In this document: piece by piece, positions 32,130 to 39,461 of the stretch
Layout: each line of letters begins with the position of its first letter
Position numbering within the stretch: the first letter of the stretch is position 1
Assembly: GCF_038433135.1 (NCBI RefSeq)
Contig: NZ_JBCDMV010000013.1
Coordinates: 1 to 64,000, forward strand
Length of the DNA: 64,000 bases
Origin: Luteococcus sp038433135
GTDB lineage: Bacteria; Actinomycetota; Actinomycetes; Propionibacteriales; Propionibacteriaceae
Direction of reading: 5' to 3'
Position numbers and translations under genes: made by a program
Notes under the pieces: generated by a model
Told to the model about the DNA's origin: nothing
The model's database searches: none
What the model saw: the letters and a program-made list of their open reading frames with translations, nothing else

Positions 32130-32884
32130 CCGTCCACTTCGTCGGGGCGGGCCCGGGCGCCGCCGATCTGCTCACCGTCCGCGCCACCCGCCTGCTGGCG
32201 GCGGCCGACGTGGTGCTCTACCCCGGCACCTACCTGGATCCGGAGCTACTGGCCCTGGTCGGGCCAGGGGCGAAACTCGTCGACACCCAGGATCTTGATC
32301 TTGACCAGATCACCGCGGAGTTGGTGTCCGCGCACCGGGCGGGCAAGGAGGTGGTGCGGCTGGCGTCGGGCGATCTGAGCGTCTATTCCGCCTTGTCGGA
32401 ACAGAGCCGAAGACTGGATGGGGCCGGCGTGCCGTGGGATGTCACCCCCGGCGTGCCCGCCTATGCCGCGGCGGCTGCGCGGATCGGCCGGGAACTGACG
32501 GTGCCGCTGCTGGCGCAGTCGCTGGTGATCACCCGGACCCAGGCCCGCTCCACCAAGATGCCCGACGGCGAGAGCCTGCAGGCCTTCGCCGCCACCGGCG
32601 CGACCCTGGCGCTGCACCTGGCCATTCGTCGCACCCGGGAGCTGATGGCCGAGCTGGAAGAGCGGTTGGGCGCCGATTGCCCCGTCGTCGTGGTCTACCG
32701 CGCCAGCCAGCCCGACGAGCTGGTGCTGCGCGGCACGATCGGCACCATCGGGGATCAGGTGGAGACCGCCGGCCTGCGGCAGGCCGCGCTGATCCTGGTC
32801 GGCCGGGCCCTGGACCCCGAGCCGGGCGGCGAGAGCTTCCTCTACGACTCACACCGGGAGCGCAAGGCCCGCCAACAGGGCTGA
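32126..32884 (+). CDS. cobM: Precorrin-4 C11-methyltransferase
   Basis: A 252-aa tetrapyrrole methylase. It has the family sequences FVGAGPGAADLLTVRATRLL, VVRLASGDLSVYSALSEQ and VTPGVPAYAAAAARIGRELT, and QSLVITRTQARSTKMPDGE is CobM-specific. It methylates C11 to give precorrin-5. The ATG overlaps the cobIJ stop (ATGA) and follows a GGGGAGG motif. It is the last cob gene before the accessory island; a hairpin at 32932-32998 follows within 50 bases. Confidence 0.95.
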   Translation: MTVHFVGAGPGAADLLTVRATRLLAAADVVLYPGTYLDPELLALVGPGAKLVDTQDLDLDQITAELVSAHRAGKEVVRLASGDLSVYSALSEQSRRLDGAGVPWDVTPGVPAYAAAAARIGRELTVPLLAQSLVITRTQARSTKMPDGESLQAFAATGATLALHLAIRRTRELMAELEERLGADCPVVVVYRASQPDELVLRGTIGTIGDQVETAGLRQAALILVGRALDPEPGGESFLYDSHRERKARQQG

Positions 32885-32931
32885 GGACGGGCACCGGCTG
32901 CGGGGCTGTCAGCGCGTCGCATCTCTGTGCC

Positions 32932-32998
32932 ACAAACCACACTCTGATTCCGAACCGGTGCCATGAAGGCACTGGGCACCACTCAGAATGCAGTTTGT
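32932..32998 (+). repeat. Long imperfect hairpin after cobM
   Basis: Three nested stems share one axis: ACAAAC/GTTTGT (32932-32937, 32993-32998), TCTGA/TCAGA (32943-32947, 32983-32987) and CCGGTGCC/GGCACTGG (32955-32962, 32968-32975), with a five-base loop. No T-tract follows. It may end the cob transcript or be an extragenic repeat marking the island border. The remaining bases to 33177 hold only a doubtful 35-codon frame. Confidence 0.5.
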
Positions 32999-33177
32999 CG
33001 CGCAAACCAGCGGAGGCGGGATCTGGCGTGGATGTGGGATTCCATCCAGCGTCAAGAAGGTCAGGGTCCTCGTCGTCGGGATTGAGCCACCAGATCAGCA
33101 ACTGTCGCTGGCCACGTATTGATCCGGTGCAGGTCACCGTCGTCGTCCTGGCGGCGCAGGCTAGCCATGCCAAGGTT

Positions 33178-33474
33178 TCAGGCGACTGCCTGAAAGGACA
33201 GCTTCAGGCCCAGCGCCTCGCTGACCTTCAGCACGGTGGACCATGTGGGATTGCCCTGGTCGGACAGCGCCTTGTACAGGCCATCGCGGCTCATGCCCAC
33301 GCGACGGGCGAGCTCGCTCATGTTCCCCGAACGGGCGATCACACCGAGGGCACGGGGCACGGCCGTTGGGTCGTCACCGGATTCCTCCAGTGCGATCTGC
33401 AGGTAGCCGGCGACGTCGTCGAGGCCGTCGAGGTAGTTCGCGGCGTCGAAGCGCTGGTAGGTCTCACTCATCAT
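33178..33474 (-). CDS. HigA-type antitoxin
   Basis: A 98-aa HTH protein. Residues about 55-98 (MSELARRVGMSRDGLYKALS, then TVLKVSEALGLKLSFQ) form the XRE-like DNA-binding domain of antitoxins paired with HI1419-type addiction-module toxins; the N-terminal half is acidic and would cover the toxin. AGGAGG lies before two adjacent ATGs (33474 and 33471). It overlaps the toxin gene end, so the order is toxin then antitoxin, as in HigBA systems. It probably represses the palindromic promoter at 33780-33797. Confidence 0.85.
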   Translation of the reverse strand: MMSETYQRFDAANYLDGLDDVAGYLQIALEESGDDPTAVPRALGVIARSGNMSELARRVGMSRDGLYKALSDQGNPTWSTVLKVSEALGLKLSFQAVA

Positions 33475-33778
33475 TGCCCTCCTCCTGGTTCCACTCGGCC
33501 GCCAACTGGCGCGCCCTGATGATGTCGTCGGCCTGGCTGGACTTGTCGCCACCACACAGCAGCAGCACCAGTTGTTTCCCGCGCCGGGTGAGGTAGACGC
33601 GATATCCAGGCCCGAAGGCCAGACGAAGCTCCATGACCCCGCCACCCACCGGTTTCACATCACCGAAGTTCCCCGCTGCGAGGCGGTCCAGTCGGGACAG
33701 GATCCGAAGCCGGCCTTGCCGGTCCTTGAGCCTGCGCAGCCAGCGATCGAATTCCTGTGTCGTGAGGACCTCGATCAT
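33464..33778 (-). CDS. HigB/RelE-superfamily toxin
   Basis: A 104-aa putative addiction-module killer protein. The family core is clear: IEVLTTQEFDRWLRRLKDRQ, MELRLAFGPGYRVYLTRRGK, LVLLLCGGDKSSQADDI, AELLAAEW-like end. Such toxins are ribosome-dependent mRNA nucleases. ATG 33778 lies six bases after a perfect TATAAT, so the message is leaderless, and the -10 lies inside a palindrome. The stop overlaps the antitoxin start. It is the first gene of the accessory island on this strand. Confidence 0.87.
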   Translation of the reverse strand: MIEVLTTQEFDRWLRRLKDRQGRLRILSRLDRLAAGNFGDVKPVGGGVMELRLAFGPGYRVYLTRRGKQLVLLLCGGDKSSQADDIIRARQLAAEWNQEEGNDE

Positions 33779-33779
33779 G

Positions 33780-33797
33780 TGTCGATTATAGTCGACA
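33780..33797 (-). promoter_or_regulatory. Autoregulatory operator with TATAAT inside it
   Basis: TGTCGA (33780-33785) and TCGACA (33792-33797) flank TTATAG. The minus-strand -10 TATAAT (33785-33790) lies across it, six bases before the toxin ATG. Typical of a toxin-antitoxin promoter repressed by its own antitoxin. Confidence 0.7.
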
Positions 33798-33861
33798 ATT
33801 GCTTGATGGGAAGAGGCACGCGCCGCCTGGCATCGGGCCGGACTCGGTCCAGGGTGGCAGT

Positions 33862-34050
33862 TCAGTATGCCGGGCAGGTCGTGCGGAACTCGCGATAGAA
33901 GGTGGGCTGGCCCAGATACTCGCCGTCGTGTCCGCGTCCGGCTTCGCGCATGCCAAGTCGCTGGAGGATCCGCACAGAGGCCTGATTGGCGTCCAGCGCT
34001 TCGGCGGTGATCGTCGTGTACCGGCGCACAGCAATGCAAACGAGTCGCGG
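33862..34050 (-). pseudogene. C-terminal remnant of a GNAT acetyltransferase
   Basis: On the minus strand a frame reads RRYTTITAEALDANQASVRI, then LQRLGMREAGRG, and ends at TGA 33864-33862 after FREFRTTCPAY. This matches the C-terminal third of a RimJ/L-type GNAT enzyme, including the usual N-x-A-S-x-R-x-L-x-x-L-G motif. No start or acetyl-CoA-binding loop precedes it in frame. I read it as a decayed acetyltransferase gene. The adjoining bases 34051-34213 hold nothing I can name apart from the ribosome site of the next gene. Confidence 0.6.
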
Positions 34051-34213
34051 TAGGCCGGTGACACTCCATCCCAGCTGCTCATGCAGGTCAATCTGGCAAA
34101 CGCCTCACCACACCCGACCGCAGCAGCACAGGATGCGGGGCAGCGGAGGAAATGGGCTGGCGCCGGGCTCGTCTCTCAGCGAGTATGACTGTCTTCGATC
34201 ACTAGGGAGAATC

Positions 34214-34942
34214 ATGGGCTACGACGATCCGCGTCTGGCGGCCATCCACGACATCGACAACCCCGACGGCCCCGACCATGACTTCTTCCGCAGGGTGGCT
34301 GACGAGCACCAAGCCGCCGACATCATCGATCTCGGCTGCGGAACCGGCATCCTCACGGTCACTCTGGCTGGCCCCGGCCGGACAGTCACCGGGATCGACC
34401 CTTCCCGGGCCATGCTGGACCACGCCAGGAACCGTCCCCGTGGCGACAAGATCACCTGGATACTCGGCACCGGTGAGCAGATCGCGCCGGCCAGTGCCGA
34501 CATGGTGGTCATGAGCGGCAACGTCGCCATGCACATCCTTCGCGACCAGTGGCCAACCACCTTGGAACGCATCGCACACGGTCTGCGGCCCGGAGGAATC
34601 CTGGTCTTCAAGAGCCGCAATCCCGAGGCTCGAGCGTGGGAGCAGTGGAACGAGGGACTCACCGAGAGAGGGACCACGGTGGGGCGACTGCGAGAATCCC
34701 TGGTCACCGTCCCACCCGATGAGGACGGGGTGGTCGTGATGCACTGCCACAACGAGTTCGTCGACGACCAGACGGTTCTCGACGTTGACCAAGAGCTGCA
34801 GTTTCGCACCCACGGCCAGATCGTCGAGGACCTGACCGCTGCCGGTCTAGTTGTGGATGCCACCTATCGCGATTGGCACCAACACCCATTCCACGGTGGC
34901 CACGGTGAGCCGCTCATGGTCTTCCTCGCCACCCGTCACTGA
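34214..34942 (+). CDS. Class I SAM-dependent methyltransferase
   Basis: A 242-aa methyltransferase. SAM-binding motif I is DLGCGTGILT (about residues 37-46), motif II TGIDPSRAMLDHAR, and motif IV is around SADMVVMSGNVAMHI. The rest (LEELQFRTHGQIVEDLTAAG-like end) resembles UbiE/small-molecule methylases. GGGAG precedes ATG 34214. It is alone on the plus strand between a GNAT remnant and a nucleotidyltransferase gene. Base composition looks slightly less GC-rich than in the cob genes, in keeping with an acquired block. Substrate unknown. Confidence 0.82.
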   Translation: MGYDDPRLAAIHDIDNPDGPDHDFFRRVADEHQAADIIDLGCGTGILTVTLAGPGRTVTGIDPSRAMLDHARNRPRGDKITWILGTGEQIAPASADMVVMSGNVAMHILRDQWPTTLERIAHGLRPGGILVFKSRNPEARAWEQWNEGLTERGTTVGRLRESLVTVPPDEDGVVVMHCHNEFVDDQTVLDVDQELQFRTHGQIVEDLTAAGLVVDATYRDWHQHPFHGGHGEPLMVFLATRH

Positions 34943-35057
34943 CCATCTGCGGCATGTCAGGGCACAAGCGCACGCCACAGCATTCAATGATCTCATCTGT
35001 GACCTGGGGTGGTCCCAGAGGTTGTTCTCGATCACCGATGGCAAGGAGTACTTGGCA

Positions 35058-35846
35058 ATGAGGGATCCCCAGGAGGGGCTGGATTCGCGGGGGTTCATCG
35101 TGACCGGGGTGGCCCGGGACAGGATCCCATGCGACTTCTGGCCGATCGTTGACGATGTGATCGCCGCCGTGGATGACGGCGTGTCGGTGTACGTGTATGG
35201 CTCCGTCGCGACGGGGCAAGCGCGGCTGGGCGAGTCCGACGTCGATGTCGTGACCCTGGGCATGGATCCGGGAGAGGCGACGATGCTGGGCAGGGAGCTG
35301 TCTGCCCGCTATGCCGCCCGCACTCGGGGCGTTGCGATCGGGGCTTGGACGCCTGCCGACCTGGCTGATGGCGACGCCGGGTATGGGAACCGGGTCTTCC
35401 TCAAGCACTACTGCGCGTGGCTCGCGGGCCCGGATCTGGCGGATTGTCTGCCACGGTTCCCGGGCGACGTCGCTGCTGCGCGCGGGTTCAATGGTGACTT
35501 CCCAGCACTGGCGACTCGCTGGACGGACGCGTTGGAGGCGCTGAATCCCGACGACATCCCGGCGGTGCACGGCCTGGCTCGCAGGGTGGGACGAAAGTCG
35601 TTGTTTGCCGTGAGCAGCATGGCCAGTGTCCACGATTCCCGCTGGACCACAGATCGCGCCACCGCCGCGGCGCGCTGGGCCGAGGTCCATTCCGACGTGG
35701 CAGACGATCTGGGGTTGCTGTTGGCCTGGGGCGACGACTCGAAGCTCCCGTCGCGCAGCGAGCTGAGACGCATACTGAGCACCACCGTCGGAGTTCTTGT
35801 GGATCAGTTCGTGCGCCAGATCGGAGCGTGGCGGACGATCACCTGA
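35058..35846 (+). CDS. Nucleotidyltransferase-domain protein
   Basis: A 262-aa protein with a Pol-beta-type nucleotidyltransferase core. YVYGSVATGQARLGESDVDV (about residues 43-62) contains the GS motif and the DxD metal site. A helical C-terminal region (about 110-262) follows, with KSLFAVSSMASVHD and a Trp-Thr-Thr-Asp stretch similar to AadA-like adenylyltransferases. AAGGAG precedes ATG 35058. It could adenylylate an aminoglycoside, a tRNA or a protein (as MNT antitoxins do), but no HEPN partner is adjacent. I assign no resistance function. The 170-base gap to the next gene is featureless. Confidence 0.72.
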   Translation: MRDPQEGLDSRGFIVTGVARDRIPCDFWPIVDDVIAAVDDGVSVYVYGSVATGQARLGESDVDVVTLGMDPGEATMLGRELSARYAARTRGVAIGAWTPADLADGDAGYGNRVFLKHYCAWLAGPDLADCLPRFPGDVAAARGFNGDFPALATRWTDALEALNPDDIPAVHGLARRVGRKSLFAVSSMASVHDSRWTTDRATAAARWAEVHSDVADDLGLLLAWGDDSKLPSRSELRRILSTTVGVLVDQFVRQIGAWRTIT

Positions 35847-36020
35847 CGGCGACAACTGATCGGCCCGACAAATCTGTTGCGAGGGCCAAGGCCTGCGGCG
35901 AGGATTGGTGGCATGCAGTCTTTCGCGCACACGCGCACTCGCTGAACGACGAGGTGCCCCATTCCCACCGTGGCCGACGCCGCGGTGATCCTCGTCCCAT
36001 CACAGCGAGAAGGACCACCC

Positions 36021-36509
36021 ATGAACATTCGCGACTACCAGCCCAGCGACTACGCCCAACTCCTGATCCTGACGTGTGAGACCTTCCAACCCTTCTACGA
36101 GCAGAGCTTCCCGGCCTACATGGATCATGGAGCTGAGCTGGTCGGTCACCAGCACGGCCACTGGCGTGAGGATTACCAGCGTCAGCTGCCGCAATTGCTG
36201 CCGCCCGATGGCCCCGGCCGCGCCGTGGTCGCGGTTGAGGACGGTCAGCTGCTTGGCTATGTCATCTGGCGGCCCGACAGTCGCCCCGATCACGCGCATG
36301 TCGAGATCCTGGCCGTGGCCGTCGATGCCCGACGGCGAGGGCTGGCTGAGTCGCTGATGAACCGGGCCATGGACGACATGCGCGCAGACGGCAGGCGTTT
36401 CGTCGAACTCGGCACTGGCGGTGACGATTTCCATGCACCGGCGCGTCAGCTGTACGAGCGTCTCGGGTTCCACGCGATGCCGCTGGTGGTGTATCTCCGT
36501 CAGCTGTGA
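36021..36509 (+). CDS. GNAT-family acetyltransferase
   Basis: A 162-aa N-acetyltransferase. The acetyl-CoA loop is DARRRGLAESLMNRAMDDMR (about 104-123), and LYERLGFHAMPLVVYLR forms the C-terminal strand and helix. AAGGA lies before ATG 36021. It starts with MNIRDYQPSDYAQLL, typical of single-domain GNAT enzymes. Substrate unknown; antibiotic, amino acid or protein amines are all possible. It converges on the RimJ/L-type GNAT gene, with 62 bases between. It is one of three acetyltransferase-like genes in the island. Confidence 0.85.
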   Translation: MNIRDYQPSDYAQLLILTCETFQPFYEQSFPAYMDHGAELVGHQHGHWREDYQRQLPQLLPPDGPGRAVVAVEDGQLLGYVIWRPDSRPDHAHVEILAVAVDARRRGLAESLMNRAMDDMRADGRRFVELGTGGDDFHAPARQLYERLGFHAMPLVVYLRQL

Positions 36510-36571
36510 GCGTCTGGGCGGCCTGTGGAGGCGCACTGTTGATGGCGCCCCCGAGGGGCGTGGAAGGACAA

Positions 36572-37186
36572 TCACCAGCTTGTCGGCGGGCGCGCAGCGG
36601 CAGAAGAAGGGTCAGTTGCCAAGCGTGAGTGCATCACGAGGGACTGTGGCTGGTCCTTGACGCGCCACGCGTCGCGGTGAAGCCCTTCAATGGTGAAGCC
36701 CGCTTTTCGGGCGATGCCCATGGAGCCGTGGTTGTCGGGTGAGCAGCGAAGTTCCACGCGATGGATTCCCATCTCGTCGAATGCCAGGCTGCACAGGGAG
36801 CGAACGGCTGTGGTGGTGATGCCCCGTCCTGCCTCGTCGTGGTCGATCCAGTAACCGATGTCGGCGATGGAGAGCACGAAGCGGATGGCGAAGATGTGTG
36901 CGAAGCCGATCATCGTGTTGTCTCGTTCGATGGCAAAGGGAAGGCTCCAGGGGCCGTGCTCTCCTGGAGCAAGCCGCTGGATCTCGGTAACCGCCTCGTC
37001 GGCCCCGAAGGGGGACCACACCCAGTTCGCCCAAGCGCCGATCTCGGCTTGATTGCGCCCGACGAGTTCCACAAAGCGCTCGGCATGGCGTTCTTGGAGG
37101 GGCTGGAGCGAGAGACCGTCTGTGAGATCCCGCGGGTGCCAGAAGGCCAGCACCTCGTCTCGCGTGTGGGCAGTTCGGGAAGTCAT
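36572..37186 (-). CDS. RimJ/RimL-type GNAT acetyltransferase
   Basis: A 204-aa acetyltransferase of the RimJ/RimL/MccE group. Key stretches are LQPLQERHAERFVELVGRNQ, IGYWIDHDEAGRGITTTAVR with the acetyl-CoA loop, and VELRCSPDNHGSMGIARKAGF. These enzymes acetylate ribosomal proteins or, as with MccE, toxic nucleotide peptides. ATG 37186 stands seven bases after CATACT (37194-37199 on the minus strand), suggesting a leaderless message. The C-terminal 20 residues are low complexity. It is the same family as the remnant at 33862-34050. Confidence 0.85.
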   Translation of the reverse strand: MTSRTAHTRDEVLAFWHPRDLTDGLSLQPLQERHAERFVELVGRNQAEIGAWANWVWSPFGADEAVTEIQRLAPGEHGPWSLPFAIERDNTMIGFAHIFAIRFVLSIADIGYWIDHDEAGRGITTTAVRSLCSLAFDEMGIHRVELRCSPDNHGSMGIARKAGFTIEGLHRDAWRVKDQPQSLVMHSRLATDPSSAAARPPTSW

Positions 37187-37193
37187 GAGTTGG

Positions 37194-37199
37194 AGTATG
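37194..37199 (-). promoter_or_regulatory. -10 hexamer of the leaderless GNAT gene
   Basis: CATACT on the minus strand ends seven bases before ATG 37186; no ribosome site lies in the gap. Confidence 0.5.
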
Positions 37200-37307
37200 C
37201 ACCCCGGGATCCTCGAGCTGGCGAGGGTGAACTCGGCACTGGAACTGGTGCAACGAAAGACCTCGGGGAAACAGCTCGGATCGCAGCGCCCGATCCGAGA
37301 GGTTGTG

Positions 37308-38144
37308 TCACCCGGCTTCCATGGACTGGCTGATCTTGAGCAGTTCCATCGGGGTCAGGGGGCCGGCTGTCACGTTGGGGATGGTGGCGAGCACGGCGGG
37401 GTAGTGCTGGCCGGACTCGTGTCCGTCGAGCTCGATGGGCTCGGGCGGAAGGCCTTGGAGCAGCGCTGCCAGGGCGACTTCCACGTGGTGGCGGGCGTCG
37501 GGATGGTCGGGCTGGAGGGAGTCGACCAGGGCCATGAGACTTGGCCCTTCCCTGAACGCGAAGGCGATCGCGACCGGCCGCCCGCCGGTCTCCACGATCC
37601 GTGTCAAGGTGGGGTCGACGGCGCGGCTGACAAAGCCCCTGAGTTGTGACCTCACGAGGCTGCGATCGCTGGTGACGCCGAAGTGCTGATGTGCCCTCAC
37701 GTAGAAGTCGATCCACAGGTCAGTGAGCTGATCGGTGCTGAAACCCGTCCCGGAGCGCGTGTCGCCCTGATGACTGATGGCCCATTGGATGACCTGGGGA
37801 TCGGCAGGATCGATGCAGGCTGCCGGGACACGTTCGAAGACCGTCGCACCGGCCGCTAGTGCGAGTTCATGGGTGCGGGAACCGGGGATGGCGCGCAGGA
37901 GGGCAGGATGCTCACCGATCTGGGCGACGGCGTGGACGAGGTCAACGGACGCGTCACCGACGACAGCGAGGTCGAGGTAGTCGAGCCGCGGGTGGATCGG
38001 GTTCGGCATGCGGAGGGCCGCGCCGACGATCCGTCCCGTGCGGTCTTCCTCAACCACGACGCGTCTGCCCGACGCCGGATCGTCGGCGCGCAGCCACGGG
38101 ATGGTGTCCAGATGGTCCTGGGTGGTGGCGGGACGAGTTGGCAT
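37308..38144 (-). CDS. GNAT-like protein of unknown function
   Basis: A 278-aa protein I do not firmly recognise. The N-terminal part (RRVVVEEDRTGRIVGAALRM and LDYLDLAVVGDASVDLVHAV) looks like the first strands of a GNAT fold. The C-terminal part (RIVETGGRPVAIAFAFREGP, then a helix and HHVEVALAALLQGLP) looks like a second, weaker copy, so it could be a tandem-GNAT protein. No clear acetyl-CoA loop is seen. GACACT eight bases before ATG 38144 may be its -10. It lies 121 bases upstream of the RimJ/L-type gene on the same strand. Confidence 0.55.
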   Translation of the reverse strand: MPTRPATTQDHLDTIPWLRADDPASGRRVVVEEDRTGRIVGAALRMPNPIHPRLDYLDLAVVGDASVDLVHAVAQIGEHPALLRAIPGSRTHELALAAGATVFERVPAACIDPADPQVIQWAISHQGDTRSGTGFSTDQLTDLWIDFYVRAHQHFGVTSDRSLVRSQLRGFVSRAVDPTLTRIVETGGRPVAIAFAFREGPSLMALVDSLQPDHPDARHHVEVALAALLQGLPPEPIELDGHESGQHYPAVLATIPNVTAGPLTPMELLKISQSMEAG

Positions 38145-38426
38145 GCGGCGAGAGTGTCACGGTGAAACTCACGGTGACAAGGGGACTTGGCGCCGGACGA
38201 GATCTGCGATCCGCGTCCGACTCTGGACACTAGAATGGATGTGTCATCGCGGCACCGATCCCCGACGGGCATGCACCACGGCTCAGGACGAAGAAGCCAC
38301 TGCCCGTGCACGATCCGCGTCGCCACCACCACCGAACTCCTTGATGCAACAGCTCAGGGCCTAGCGTTTATGCGACCTCGCCGAAGCGCTATCCACAGTC
38401 ACCCAGCGACACGACAGAGCAAGCGC

Positions 38427-38507
38427 ATGGCGATGACACTTCGACTGAACCCCAAGGACGAGCAGGTCCTTGCTCAGCTGGCCGCCGACGAGGGCATCAG
38501 CCGCCCA
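38427..38507 (+). pseudogene. N-terminal remnant of a ribbon-helix-helix antitoxin
   Basis: ATG 38427 opens a frame reading MAMTLRLNPKDEQVLAQLAA then DEGIS, the usual beginning of a small CopG-like antitoxin (strand plus first helix). After about residue 27 the frame becomes Arg/Pro-rich non-protein-like sequence, and no second helix follows. I read it as the stump of an antitoxin gene joined to the next module. The rest of 38145-38574 shows only scattered start codons and the palindrome at 38558-38569. Confidence 0.5.
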
Positions 38508-38557
38508 GCAGGACAGCGAGGGCGGCGGCGATGTGCACCTTGCCCCCGCCACCATCG

Positions 38558-38569
38558 CAAGGTACCTTG
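38558..38569. promoter_or_regulatory. Palindrome over the -10 of a toxin-like gene
   Basis: CAAGGTACCTTG is a perfect 12-bp palindrome. It contains TACCTT (38563-38568), six bases before ATG 38575, so a bound repressor would cover a leaderless promoter. Confidence 0.55.
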
Positions 38570-38574
38570 TCGTC

Positions 38575-38802
38575 ATGGACGAGCCGATCATCGCCGCGTC
38601 GGCACTCAAGCACGGTCTGGCTGAAGAGGAGATCCTCCACGCCTACCGCAACCCGATCCGCGCCTGGGACCTCGGCGACGGGTTCACCATGATCGTAGGC
38701 GCGAACCATGCTGCGATCATCCTCGAGGTCGGCTACATCCAGGGCTCGACAGCCATCGTGATCGTCCACGCGATGCGGGCCCGCGAGAAGTTCCTGAGGT
38801 GA
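38575..38802 (+). CDS. Putative toxin of an uncharacterised TA-like pair
   Basis: A 75-aa protein with core sequences ASALKHGLAEEEILHAYRNP, GFTMIVGANHAAIILEVGYI and VIVHAMRAREKFLR. The KHG, HAxRNP and HAMxAR motifs recall BrnT/DUF4258-like small proteins that I remember as recurring beside the same kind of partner in actinobacteria. Activity is unproven. The gene has a leaderless-type promoter within a palindrome and its stop overlaps the next start (TGATG), as in TA operons. By analogy it would be an RNase-type toxin. Confidence 0.6.
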   Translation: MDEPIIAASALKHGLAEEEILHAYRNPIRAWDLGDGFTMIVGANHAAIILEVGYIQGSTAIVIVHAMRAREKFLR

Positions 38803-39077
38803 TGACGATGCCCCGAACCGTCGAGGAGATCCTGGCCCACGCCGACCAGCTGGCCGCGCGCTTCGAGAACTACGAACCCGCGGAGGCAGACGAGCTCGAC
38901 CTGACTGCAGTCAATGCCCTACGCGCCGCCGTGGCCGAGCAGTCGGCTGCCGAGCGGCACGTGCTCGAGGCAGTCCGGACTGCACGGCAGGCTGGCATGT
39001 CGTGGAATGCGATCGGGACCTTCGTCGGAACGTCCGGCGAGGCCGTGCGCCAGCGCTACATGGCCAAGGTCGCCTGA
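38802..39077 (+). CDS. Putative HTH antitoxin partner
   Basis: A 91-aa protein. PRTVEEILAHADQLAARFEN opens it; the C-terminal MSWNAIGTFVGTSGEAVRQR is a clear helix-turn-helix of the kind found in small actinobacterial regulators. The acidic middle (EPAEADELDLTAVNAL) could wrap the partner. The start is ATG 38802, overlapping the previous stop; GTG 38799 and ATG 38808 are alternatives. It is expected to repress the palindrome at 38558-38569. Bases 39078-39194 downstream contain no supported gene. Confidence 0.6.
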   Translation: MTMPRTVEEILAHADQLAARFENYEPAEADELDLTAVNALRAAVAEQSAAERHVLEAVRTARQAGMSWNAIGTFVGTSGEAVRQRYMAKVA

Positions 39078-39194
39078 CCAGCCCCGCGGAAGACCGCTCG
39101 ATCCACGCGGGGATGAACCAGACCAAGGGCCTCGCGATTCTCCGCGCCAGTGGGTGCAAGATCAGCCAGGGCTGACCACGCCTTGGACGCCAAG

Positions 39195-39461
39195 TCAGTC
39201 GTCGTAGACGGTGGACCGGTGGCCCACGTCCAGCGCGACGATGACGACTTCACCACGCCTGATGTCCAGGACCACCCGATAGTCGCCGACGCGGAGCCGC
39301 CAGAGCCCGGACATCGGTCCGGTCAGGGCCTTGCACGGCCCCGTGGGGTCGTCGAGTGCGGCCAGCCGCTCGACGCCATCGAAGACCCGTCGAGCCACCG
39401 CTTTGTCGAGCTTCCGCATGGCATTTGCGGCACGTGGGGCGTATTCGATCTTCCAGCTCAT
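39195..39461 (-). CDS. relE: RelE/ParE-family toxin
   Basis: An 88-aa toxin of the RelE superfamily. MSWKIEYAPRAANAMRKLDK, DPTGPCKALTGPMSGLWRLR, VGDYRVVLDI and VIVALDVGHRSTVYDD match the family throughout, including the basic surface and the C-terminal Tyr used for mRNA cleavage at the ribosome. The start overlaps the RelB stop (ATGA). It is the second gene of a relBE-type operon on the minus strand at the right edge of the island. Confidence 0.9.
   Translation of the reverse strand: MSWKIEYAPRAANAMRKLDKAVARRVFDGVERLAALDDPTGPCKALTGPMSGLWRLRVGDYRVVLDIRRGEVVIVALDVGHRSTVYDD

Noticed and set aside
32932..32998. Integron attC site in the accessory island
   Set aside because: The hairpin lacks the RYYYAAC and GTTRRRY core sites, genes in the island are on both strands, and there is no integrase.
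33061..33168. 35-codon minus-strand frame after the HigA-like gene (MASLRRQDDDGDLHRINTW...)
   Set aside because: Protein-like composition, but no homologue I can name, no clear ribosome site and too short to support; possibly a remnant.
39078..39190. Possible short frame ending ASGCKISQG between the TA-like pair and relE
   Set aside because: No start, motif or conservation that I can support.
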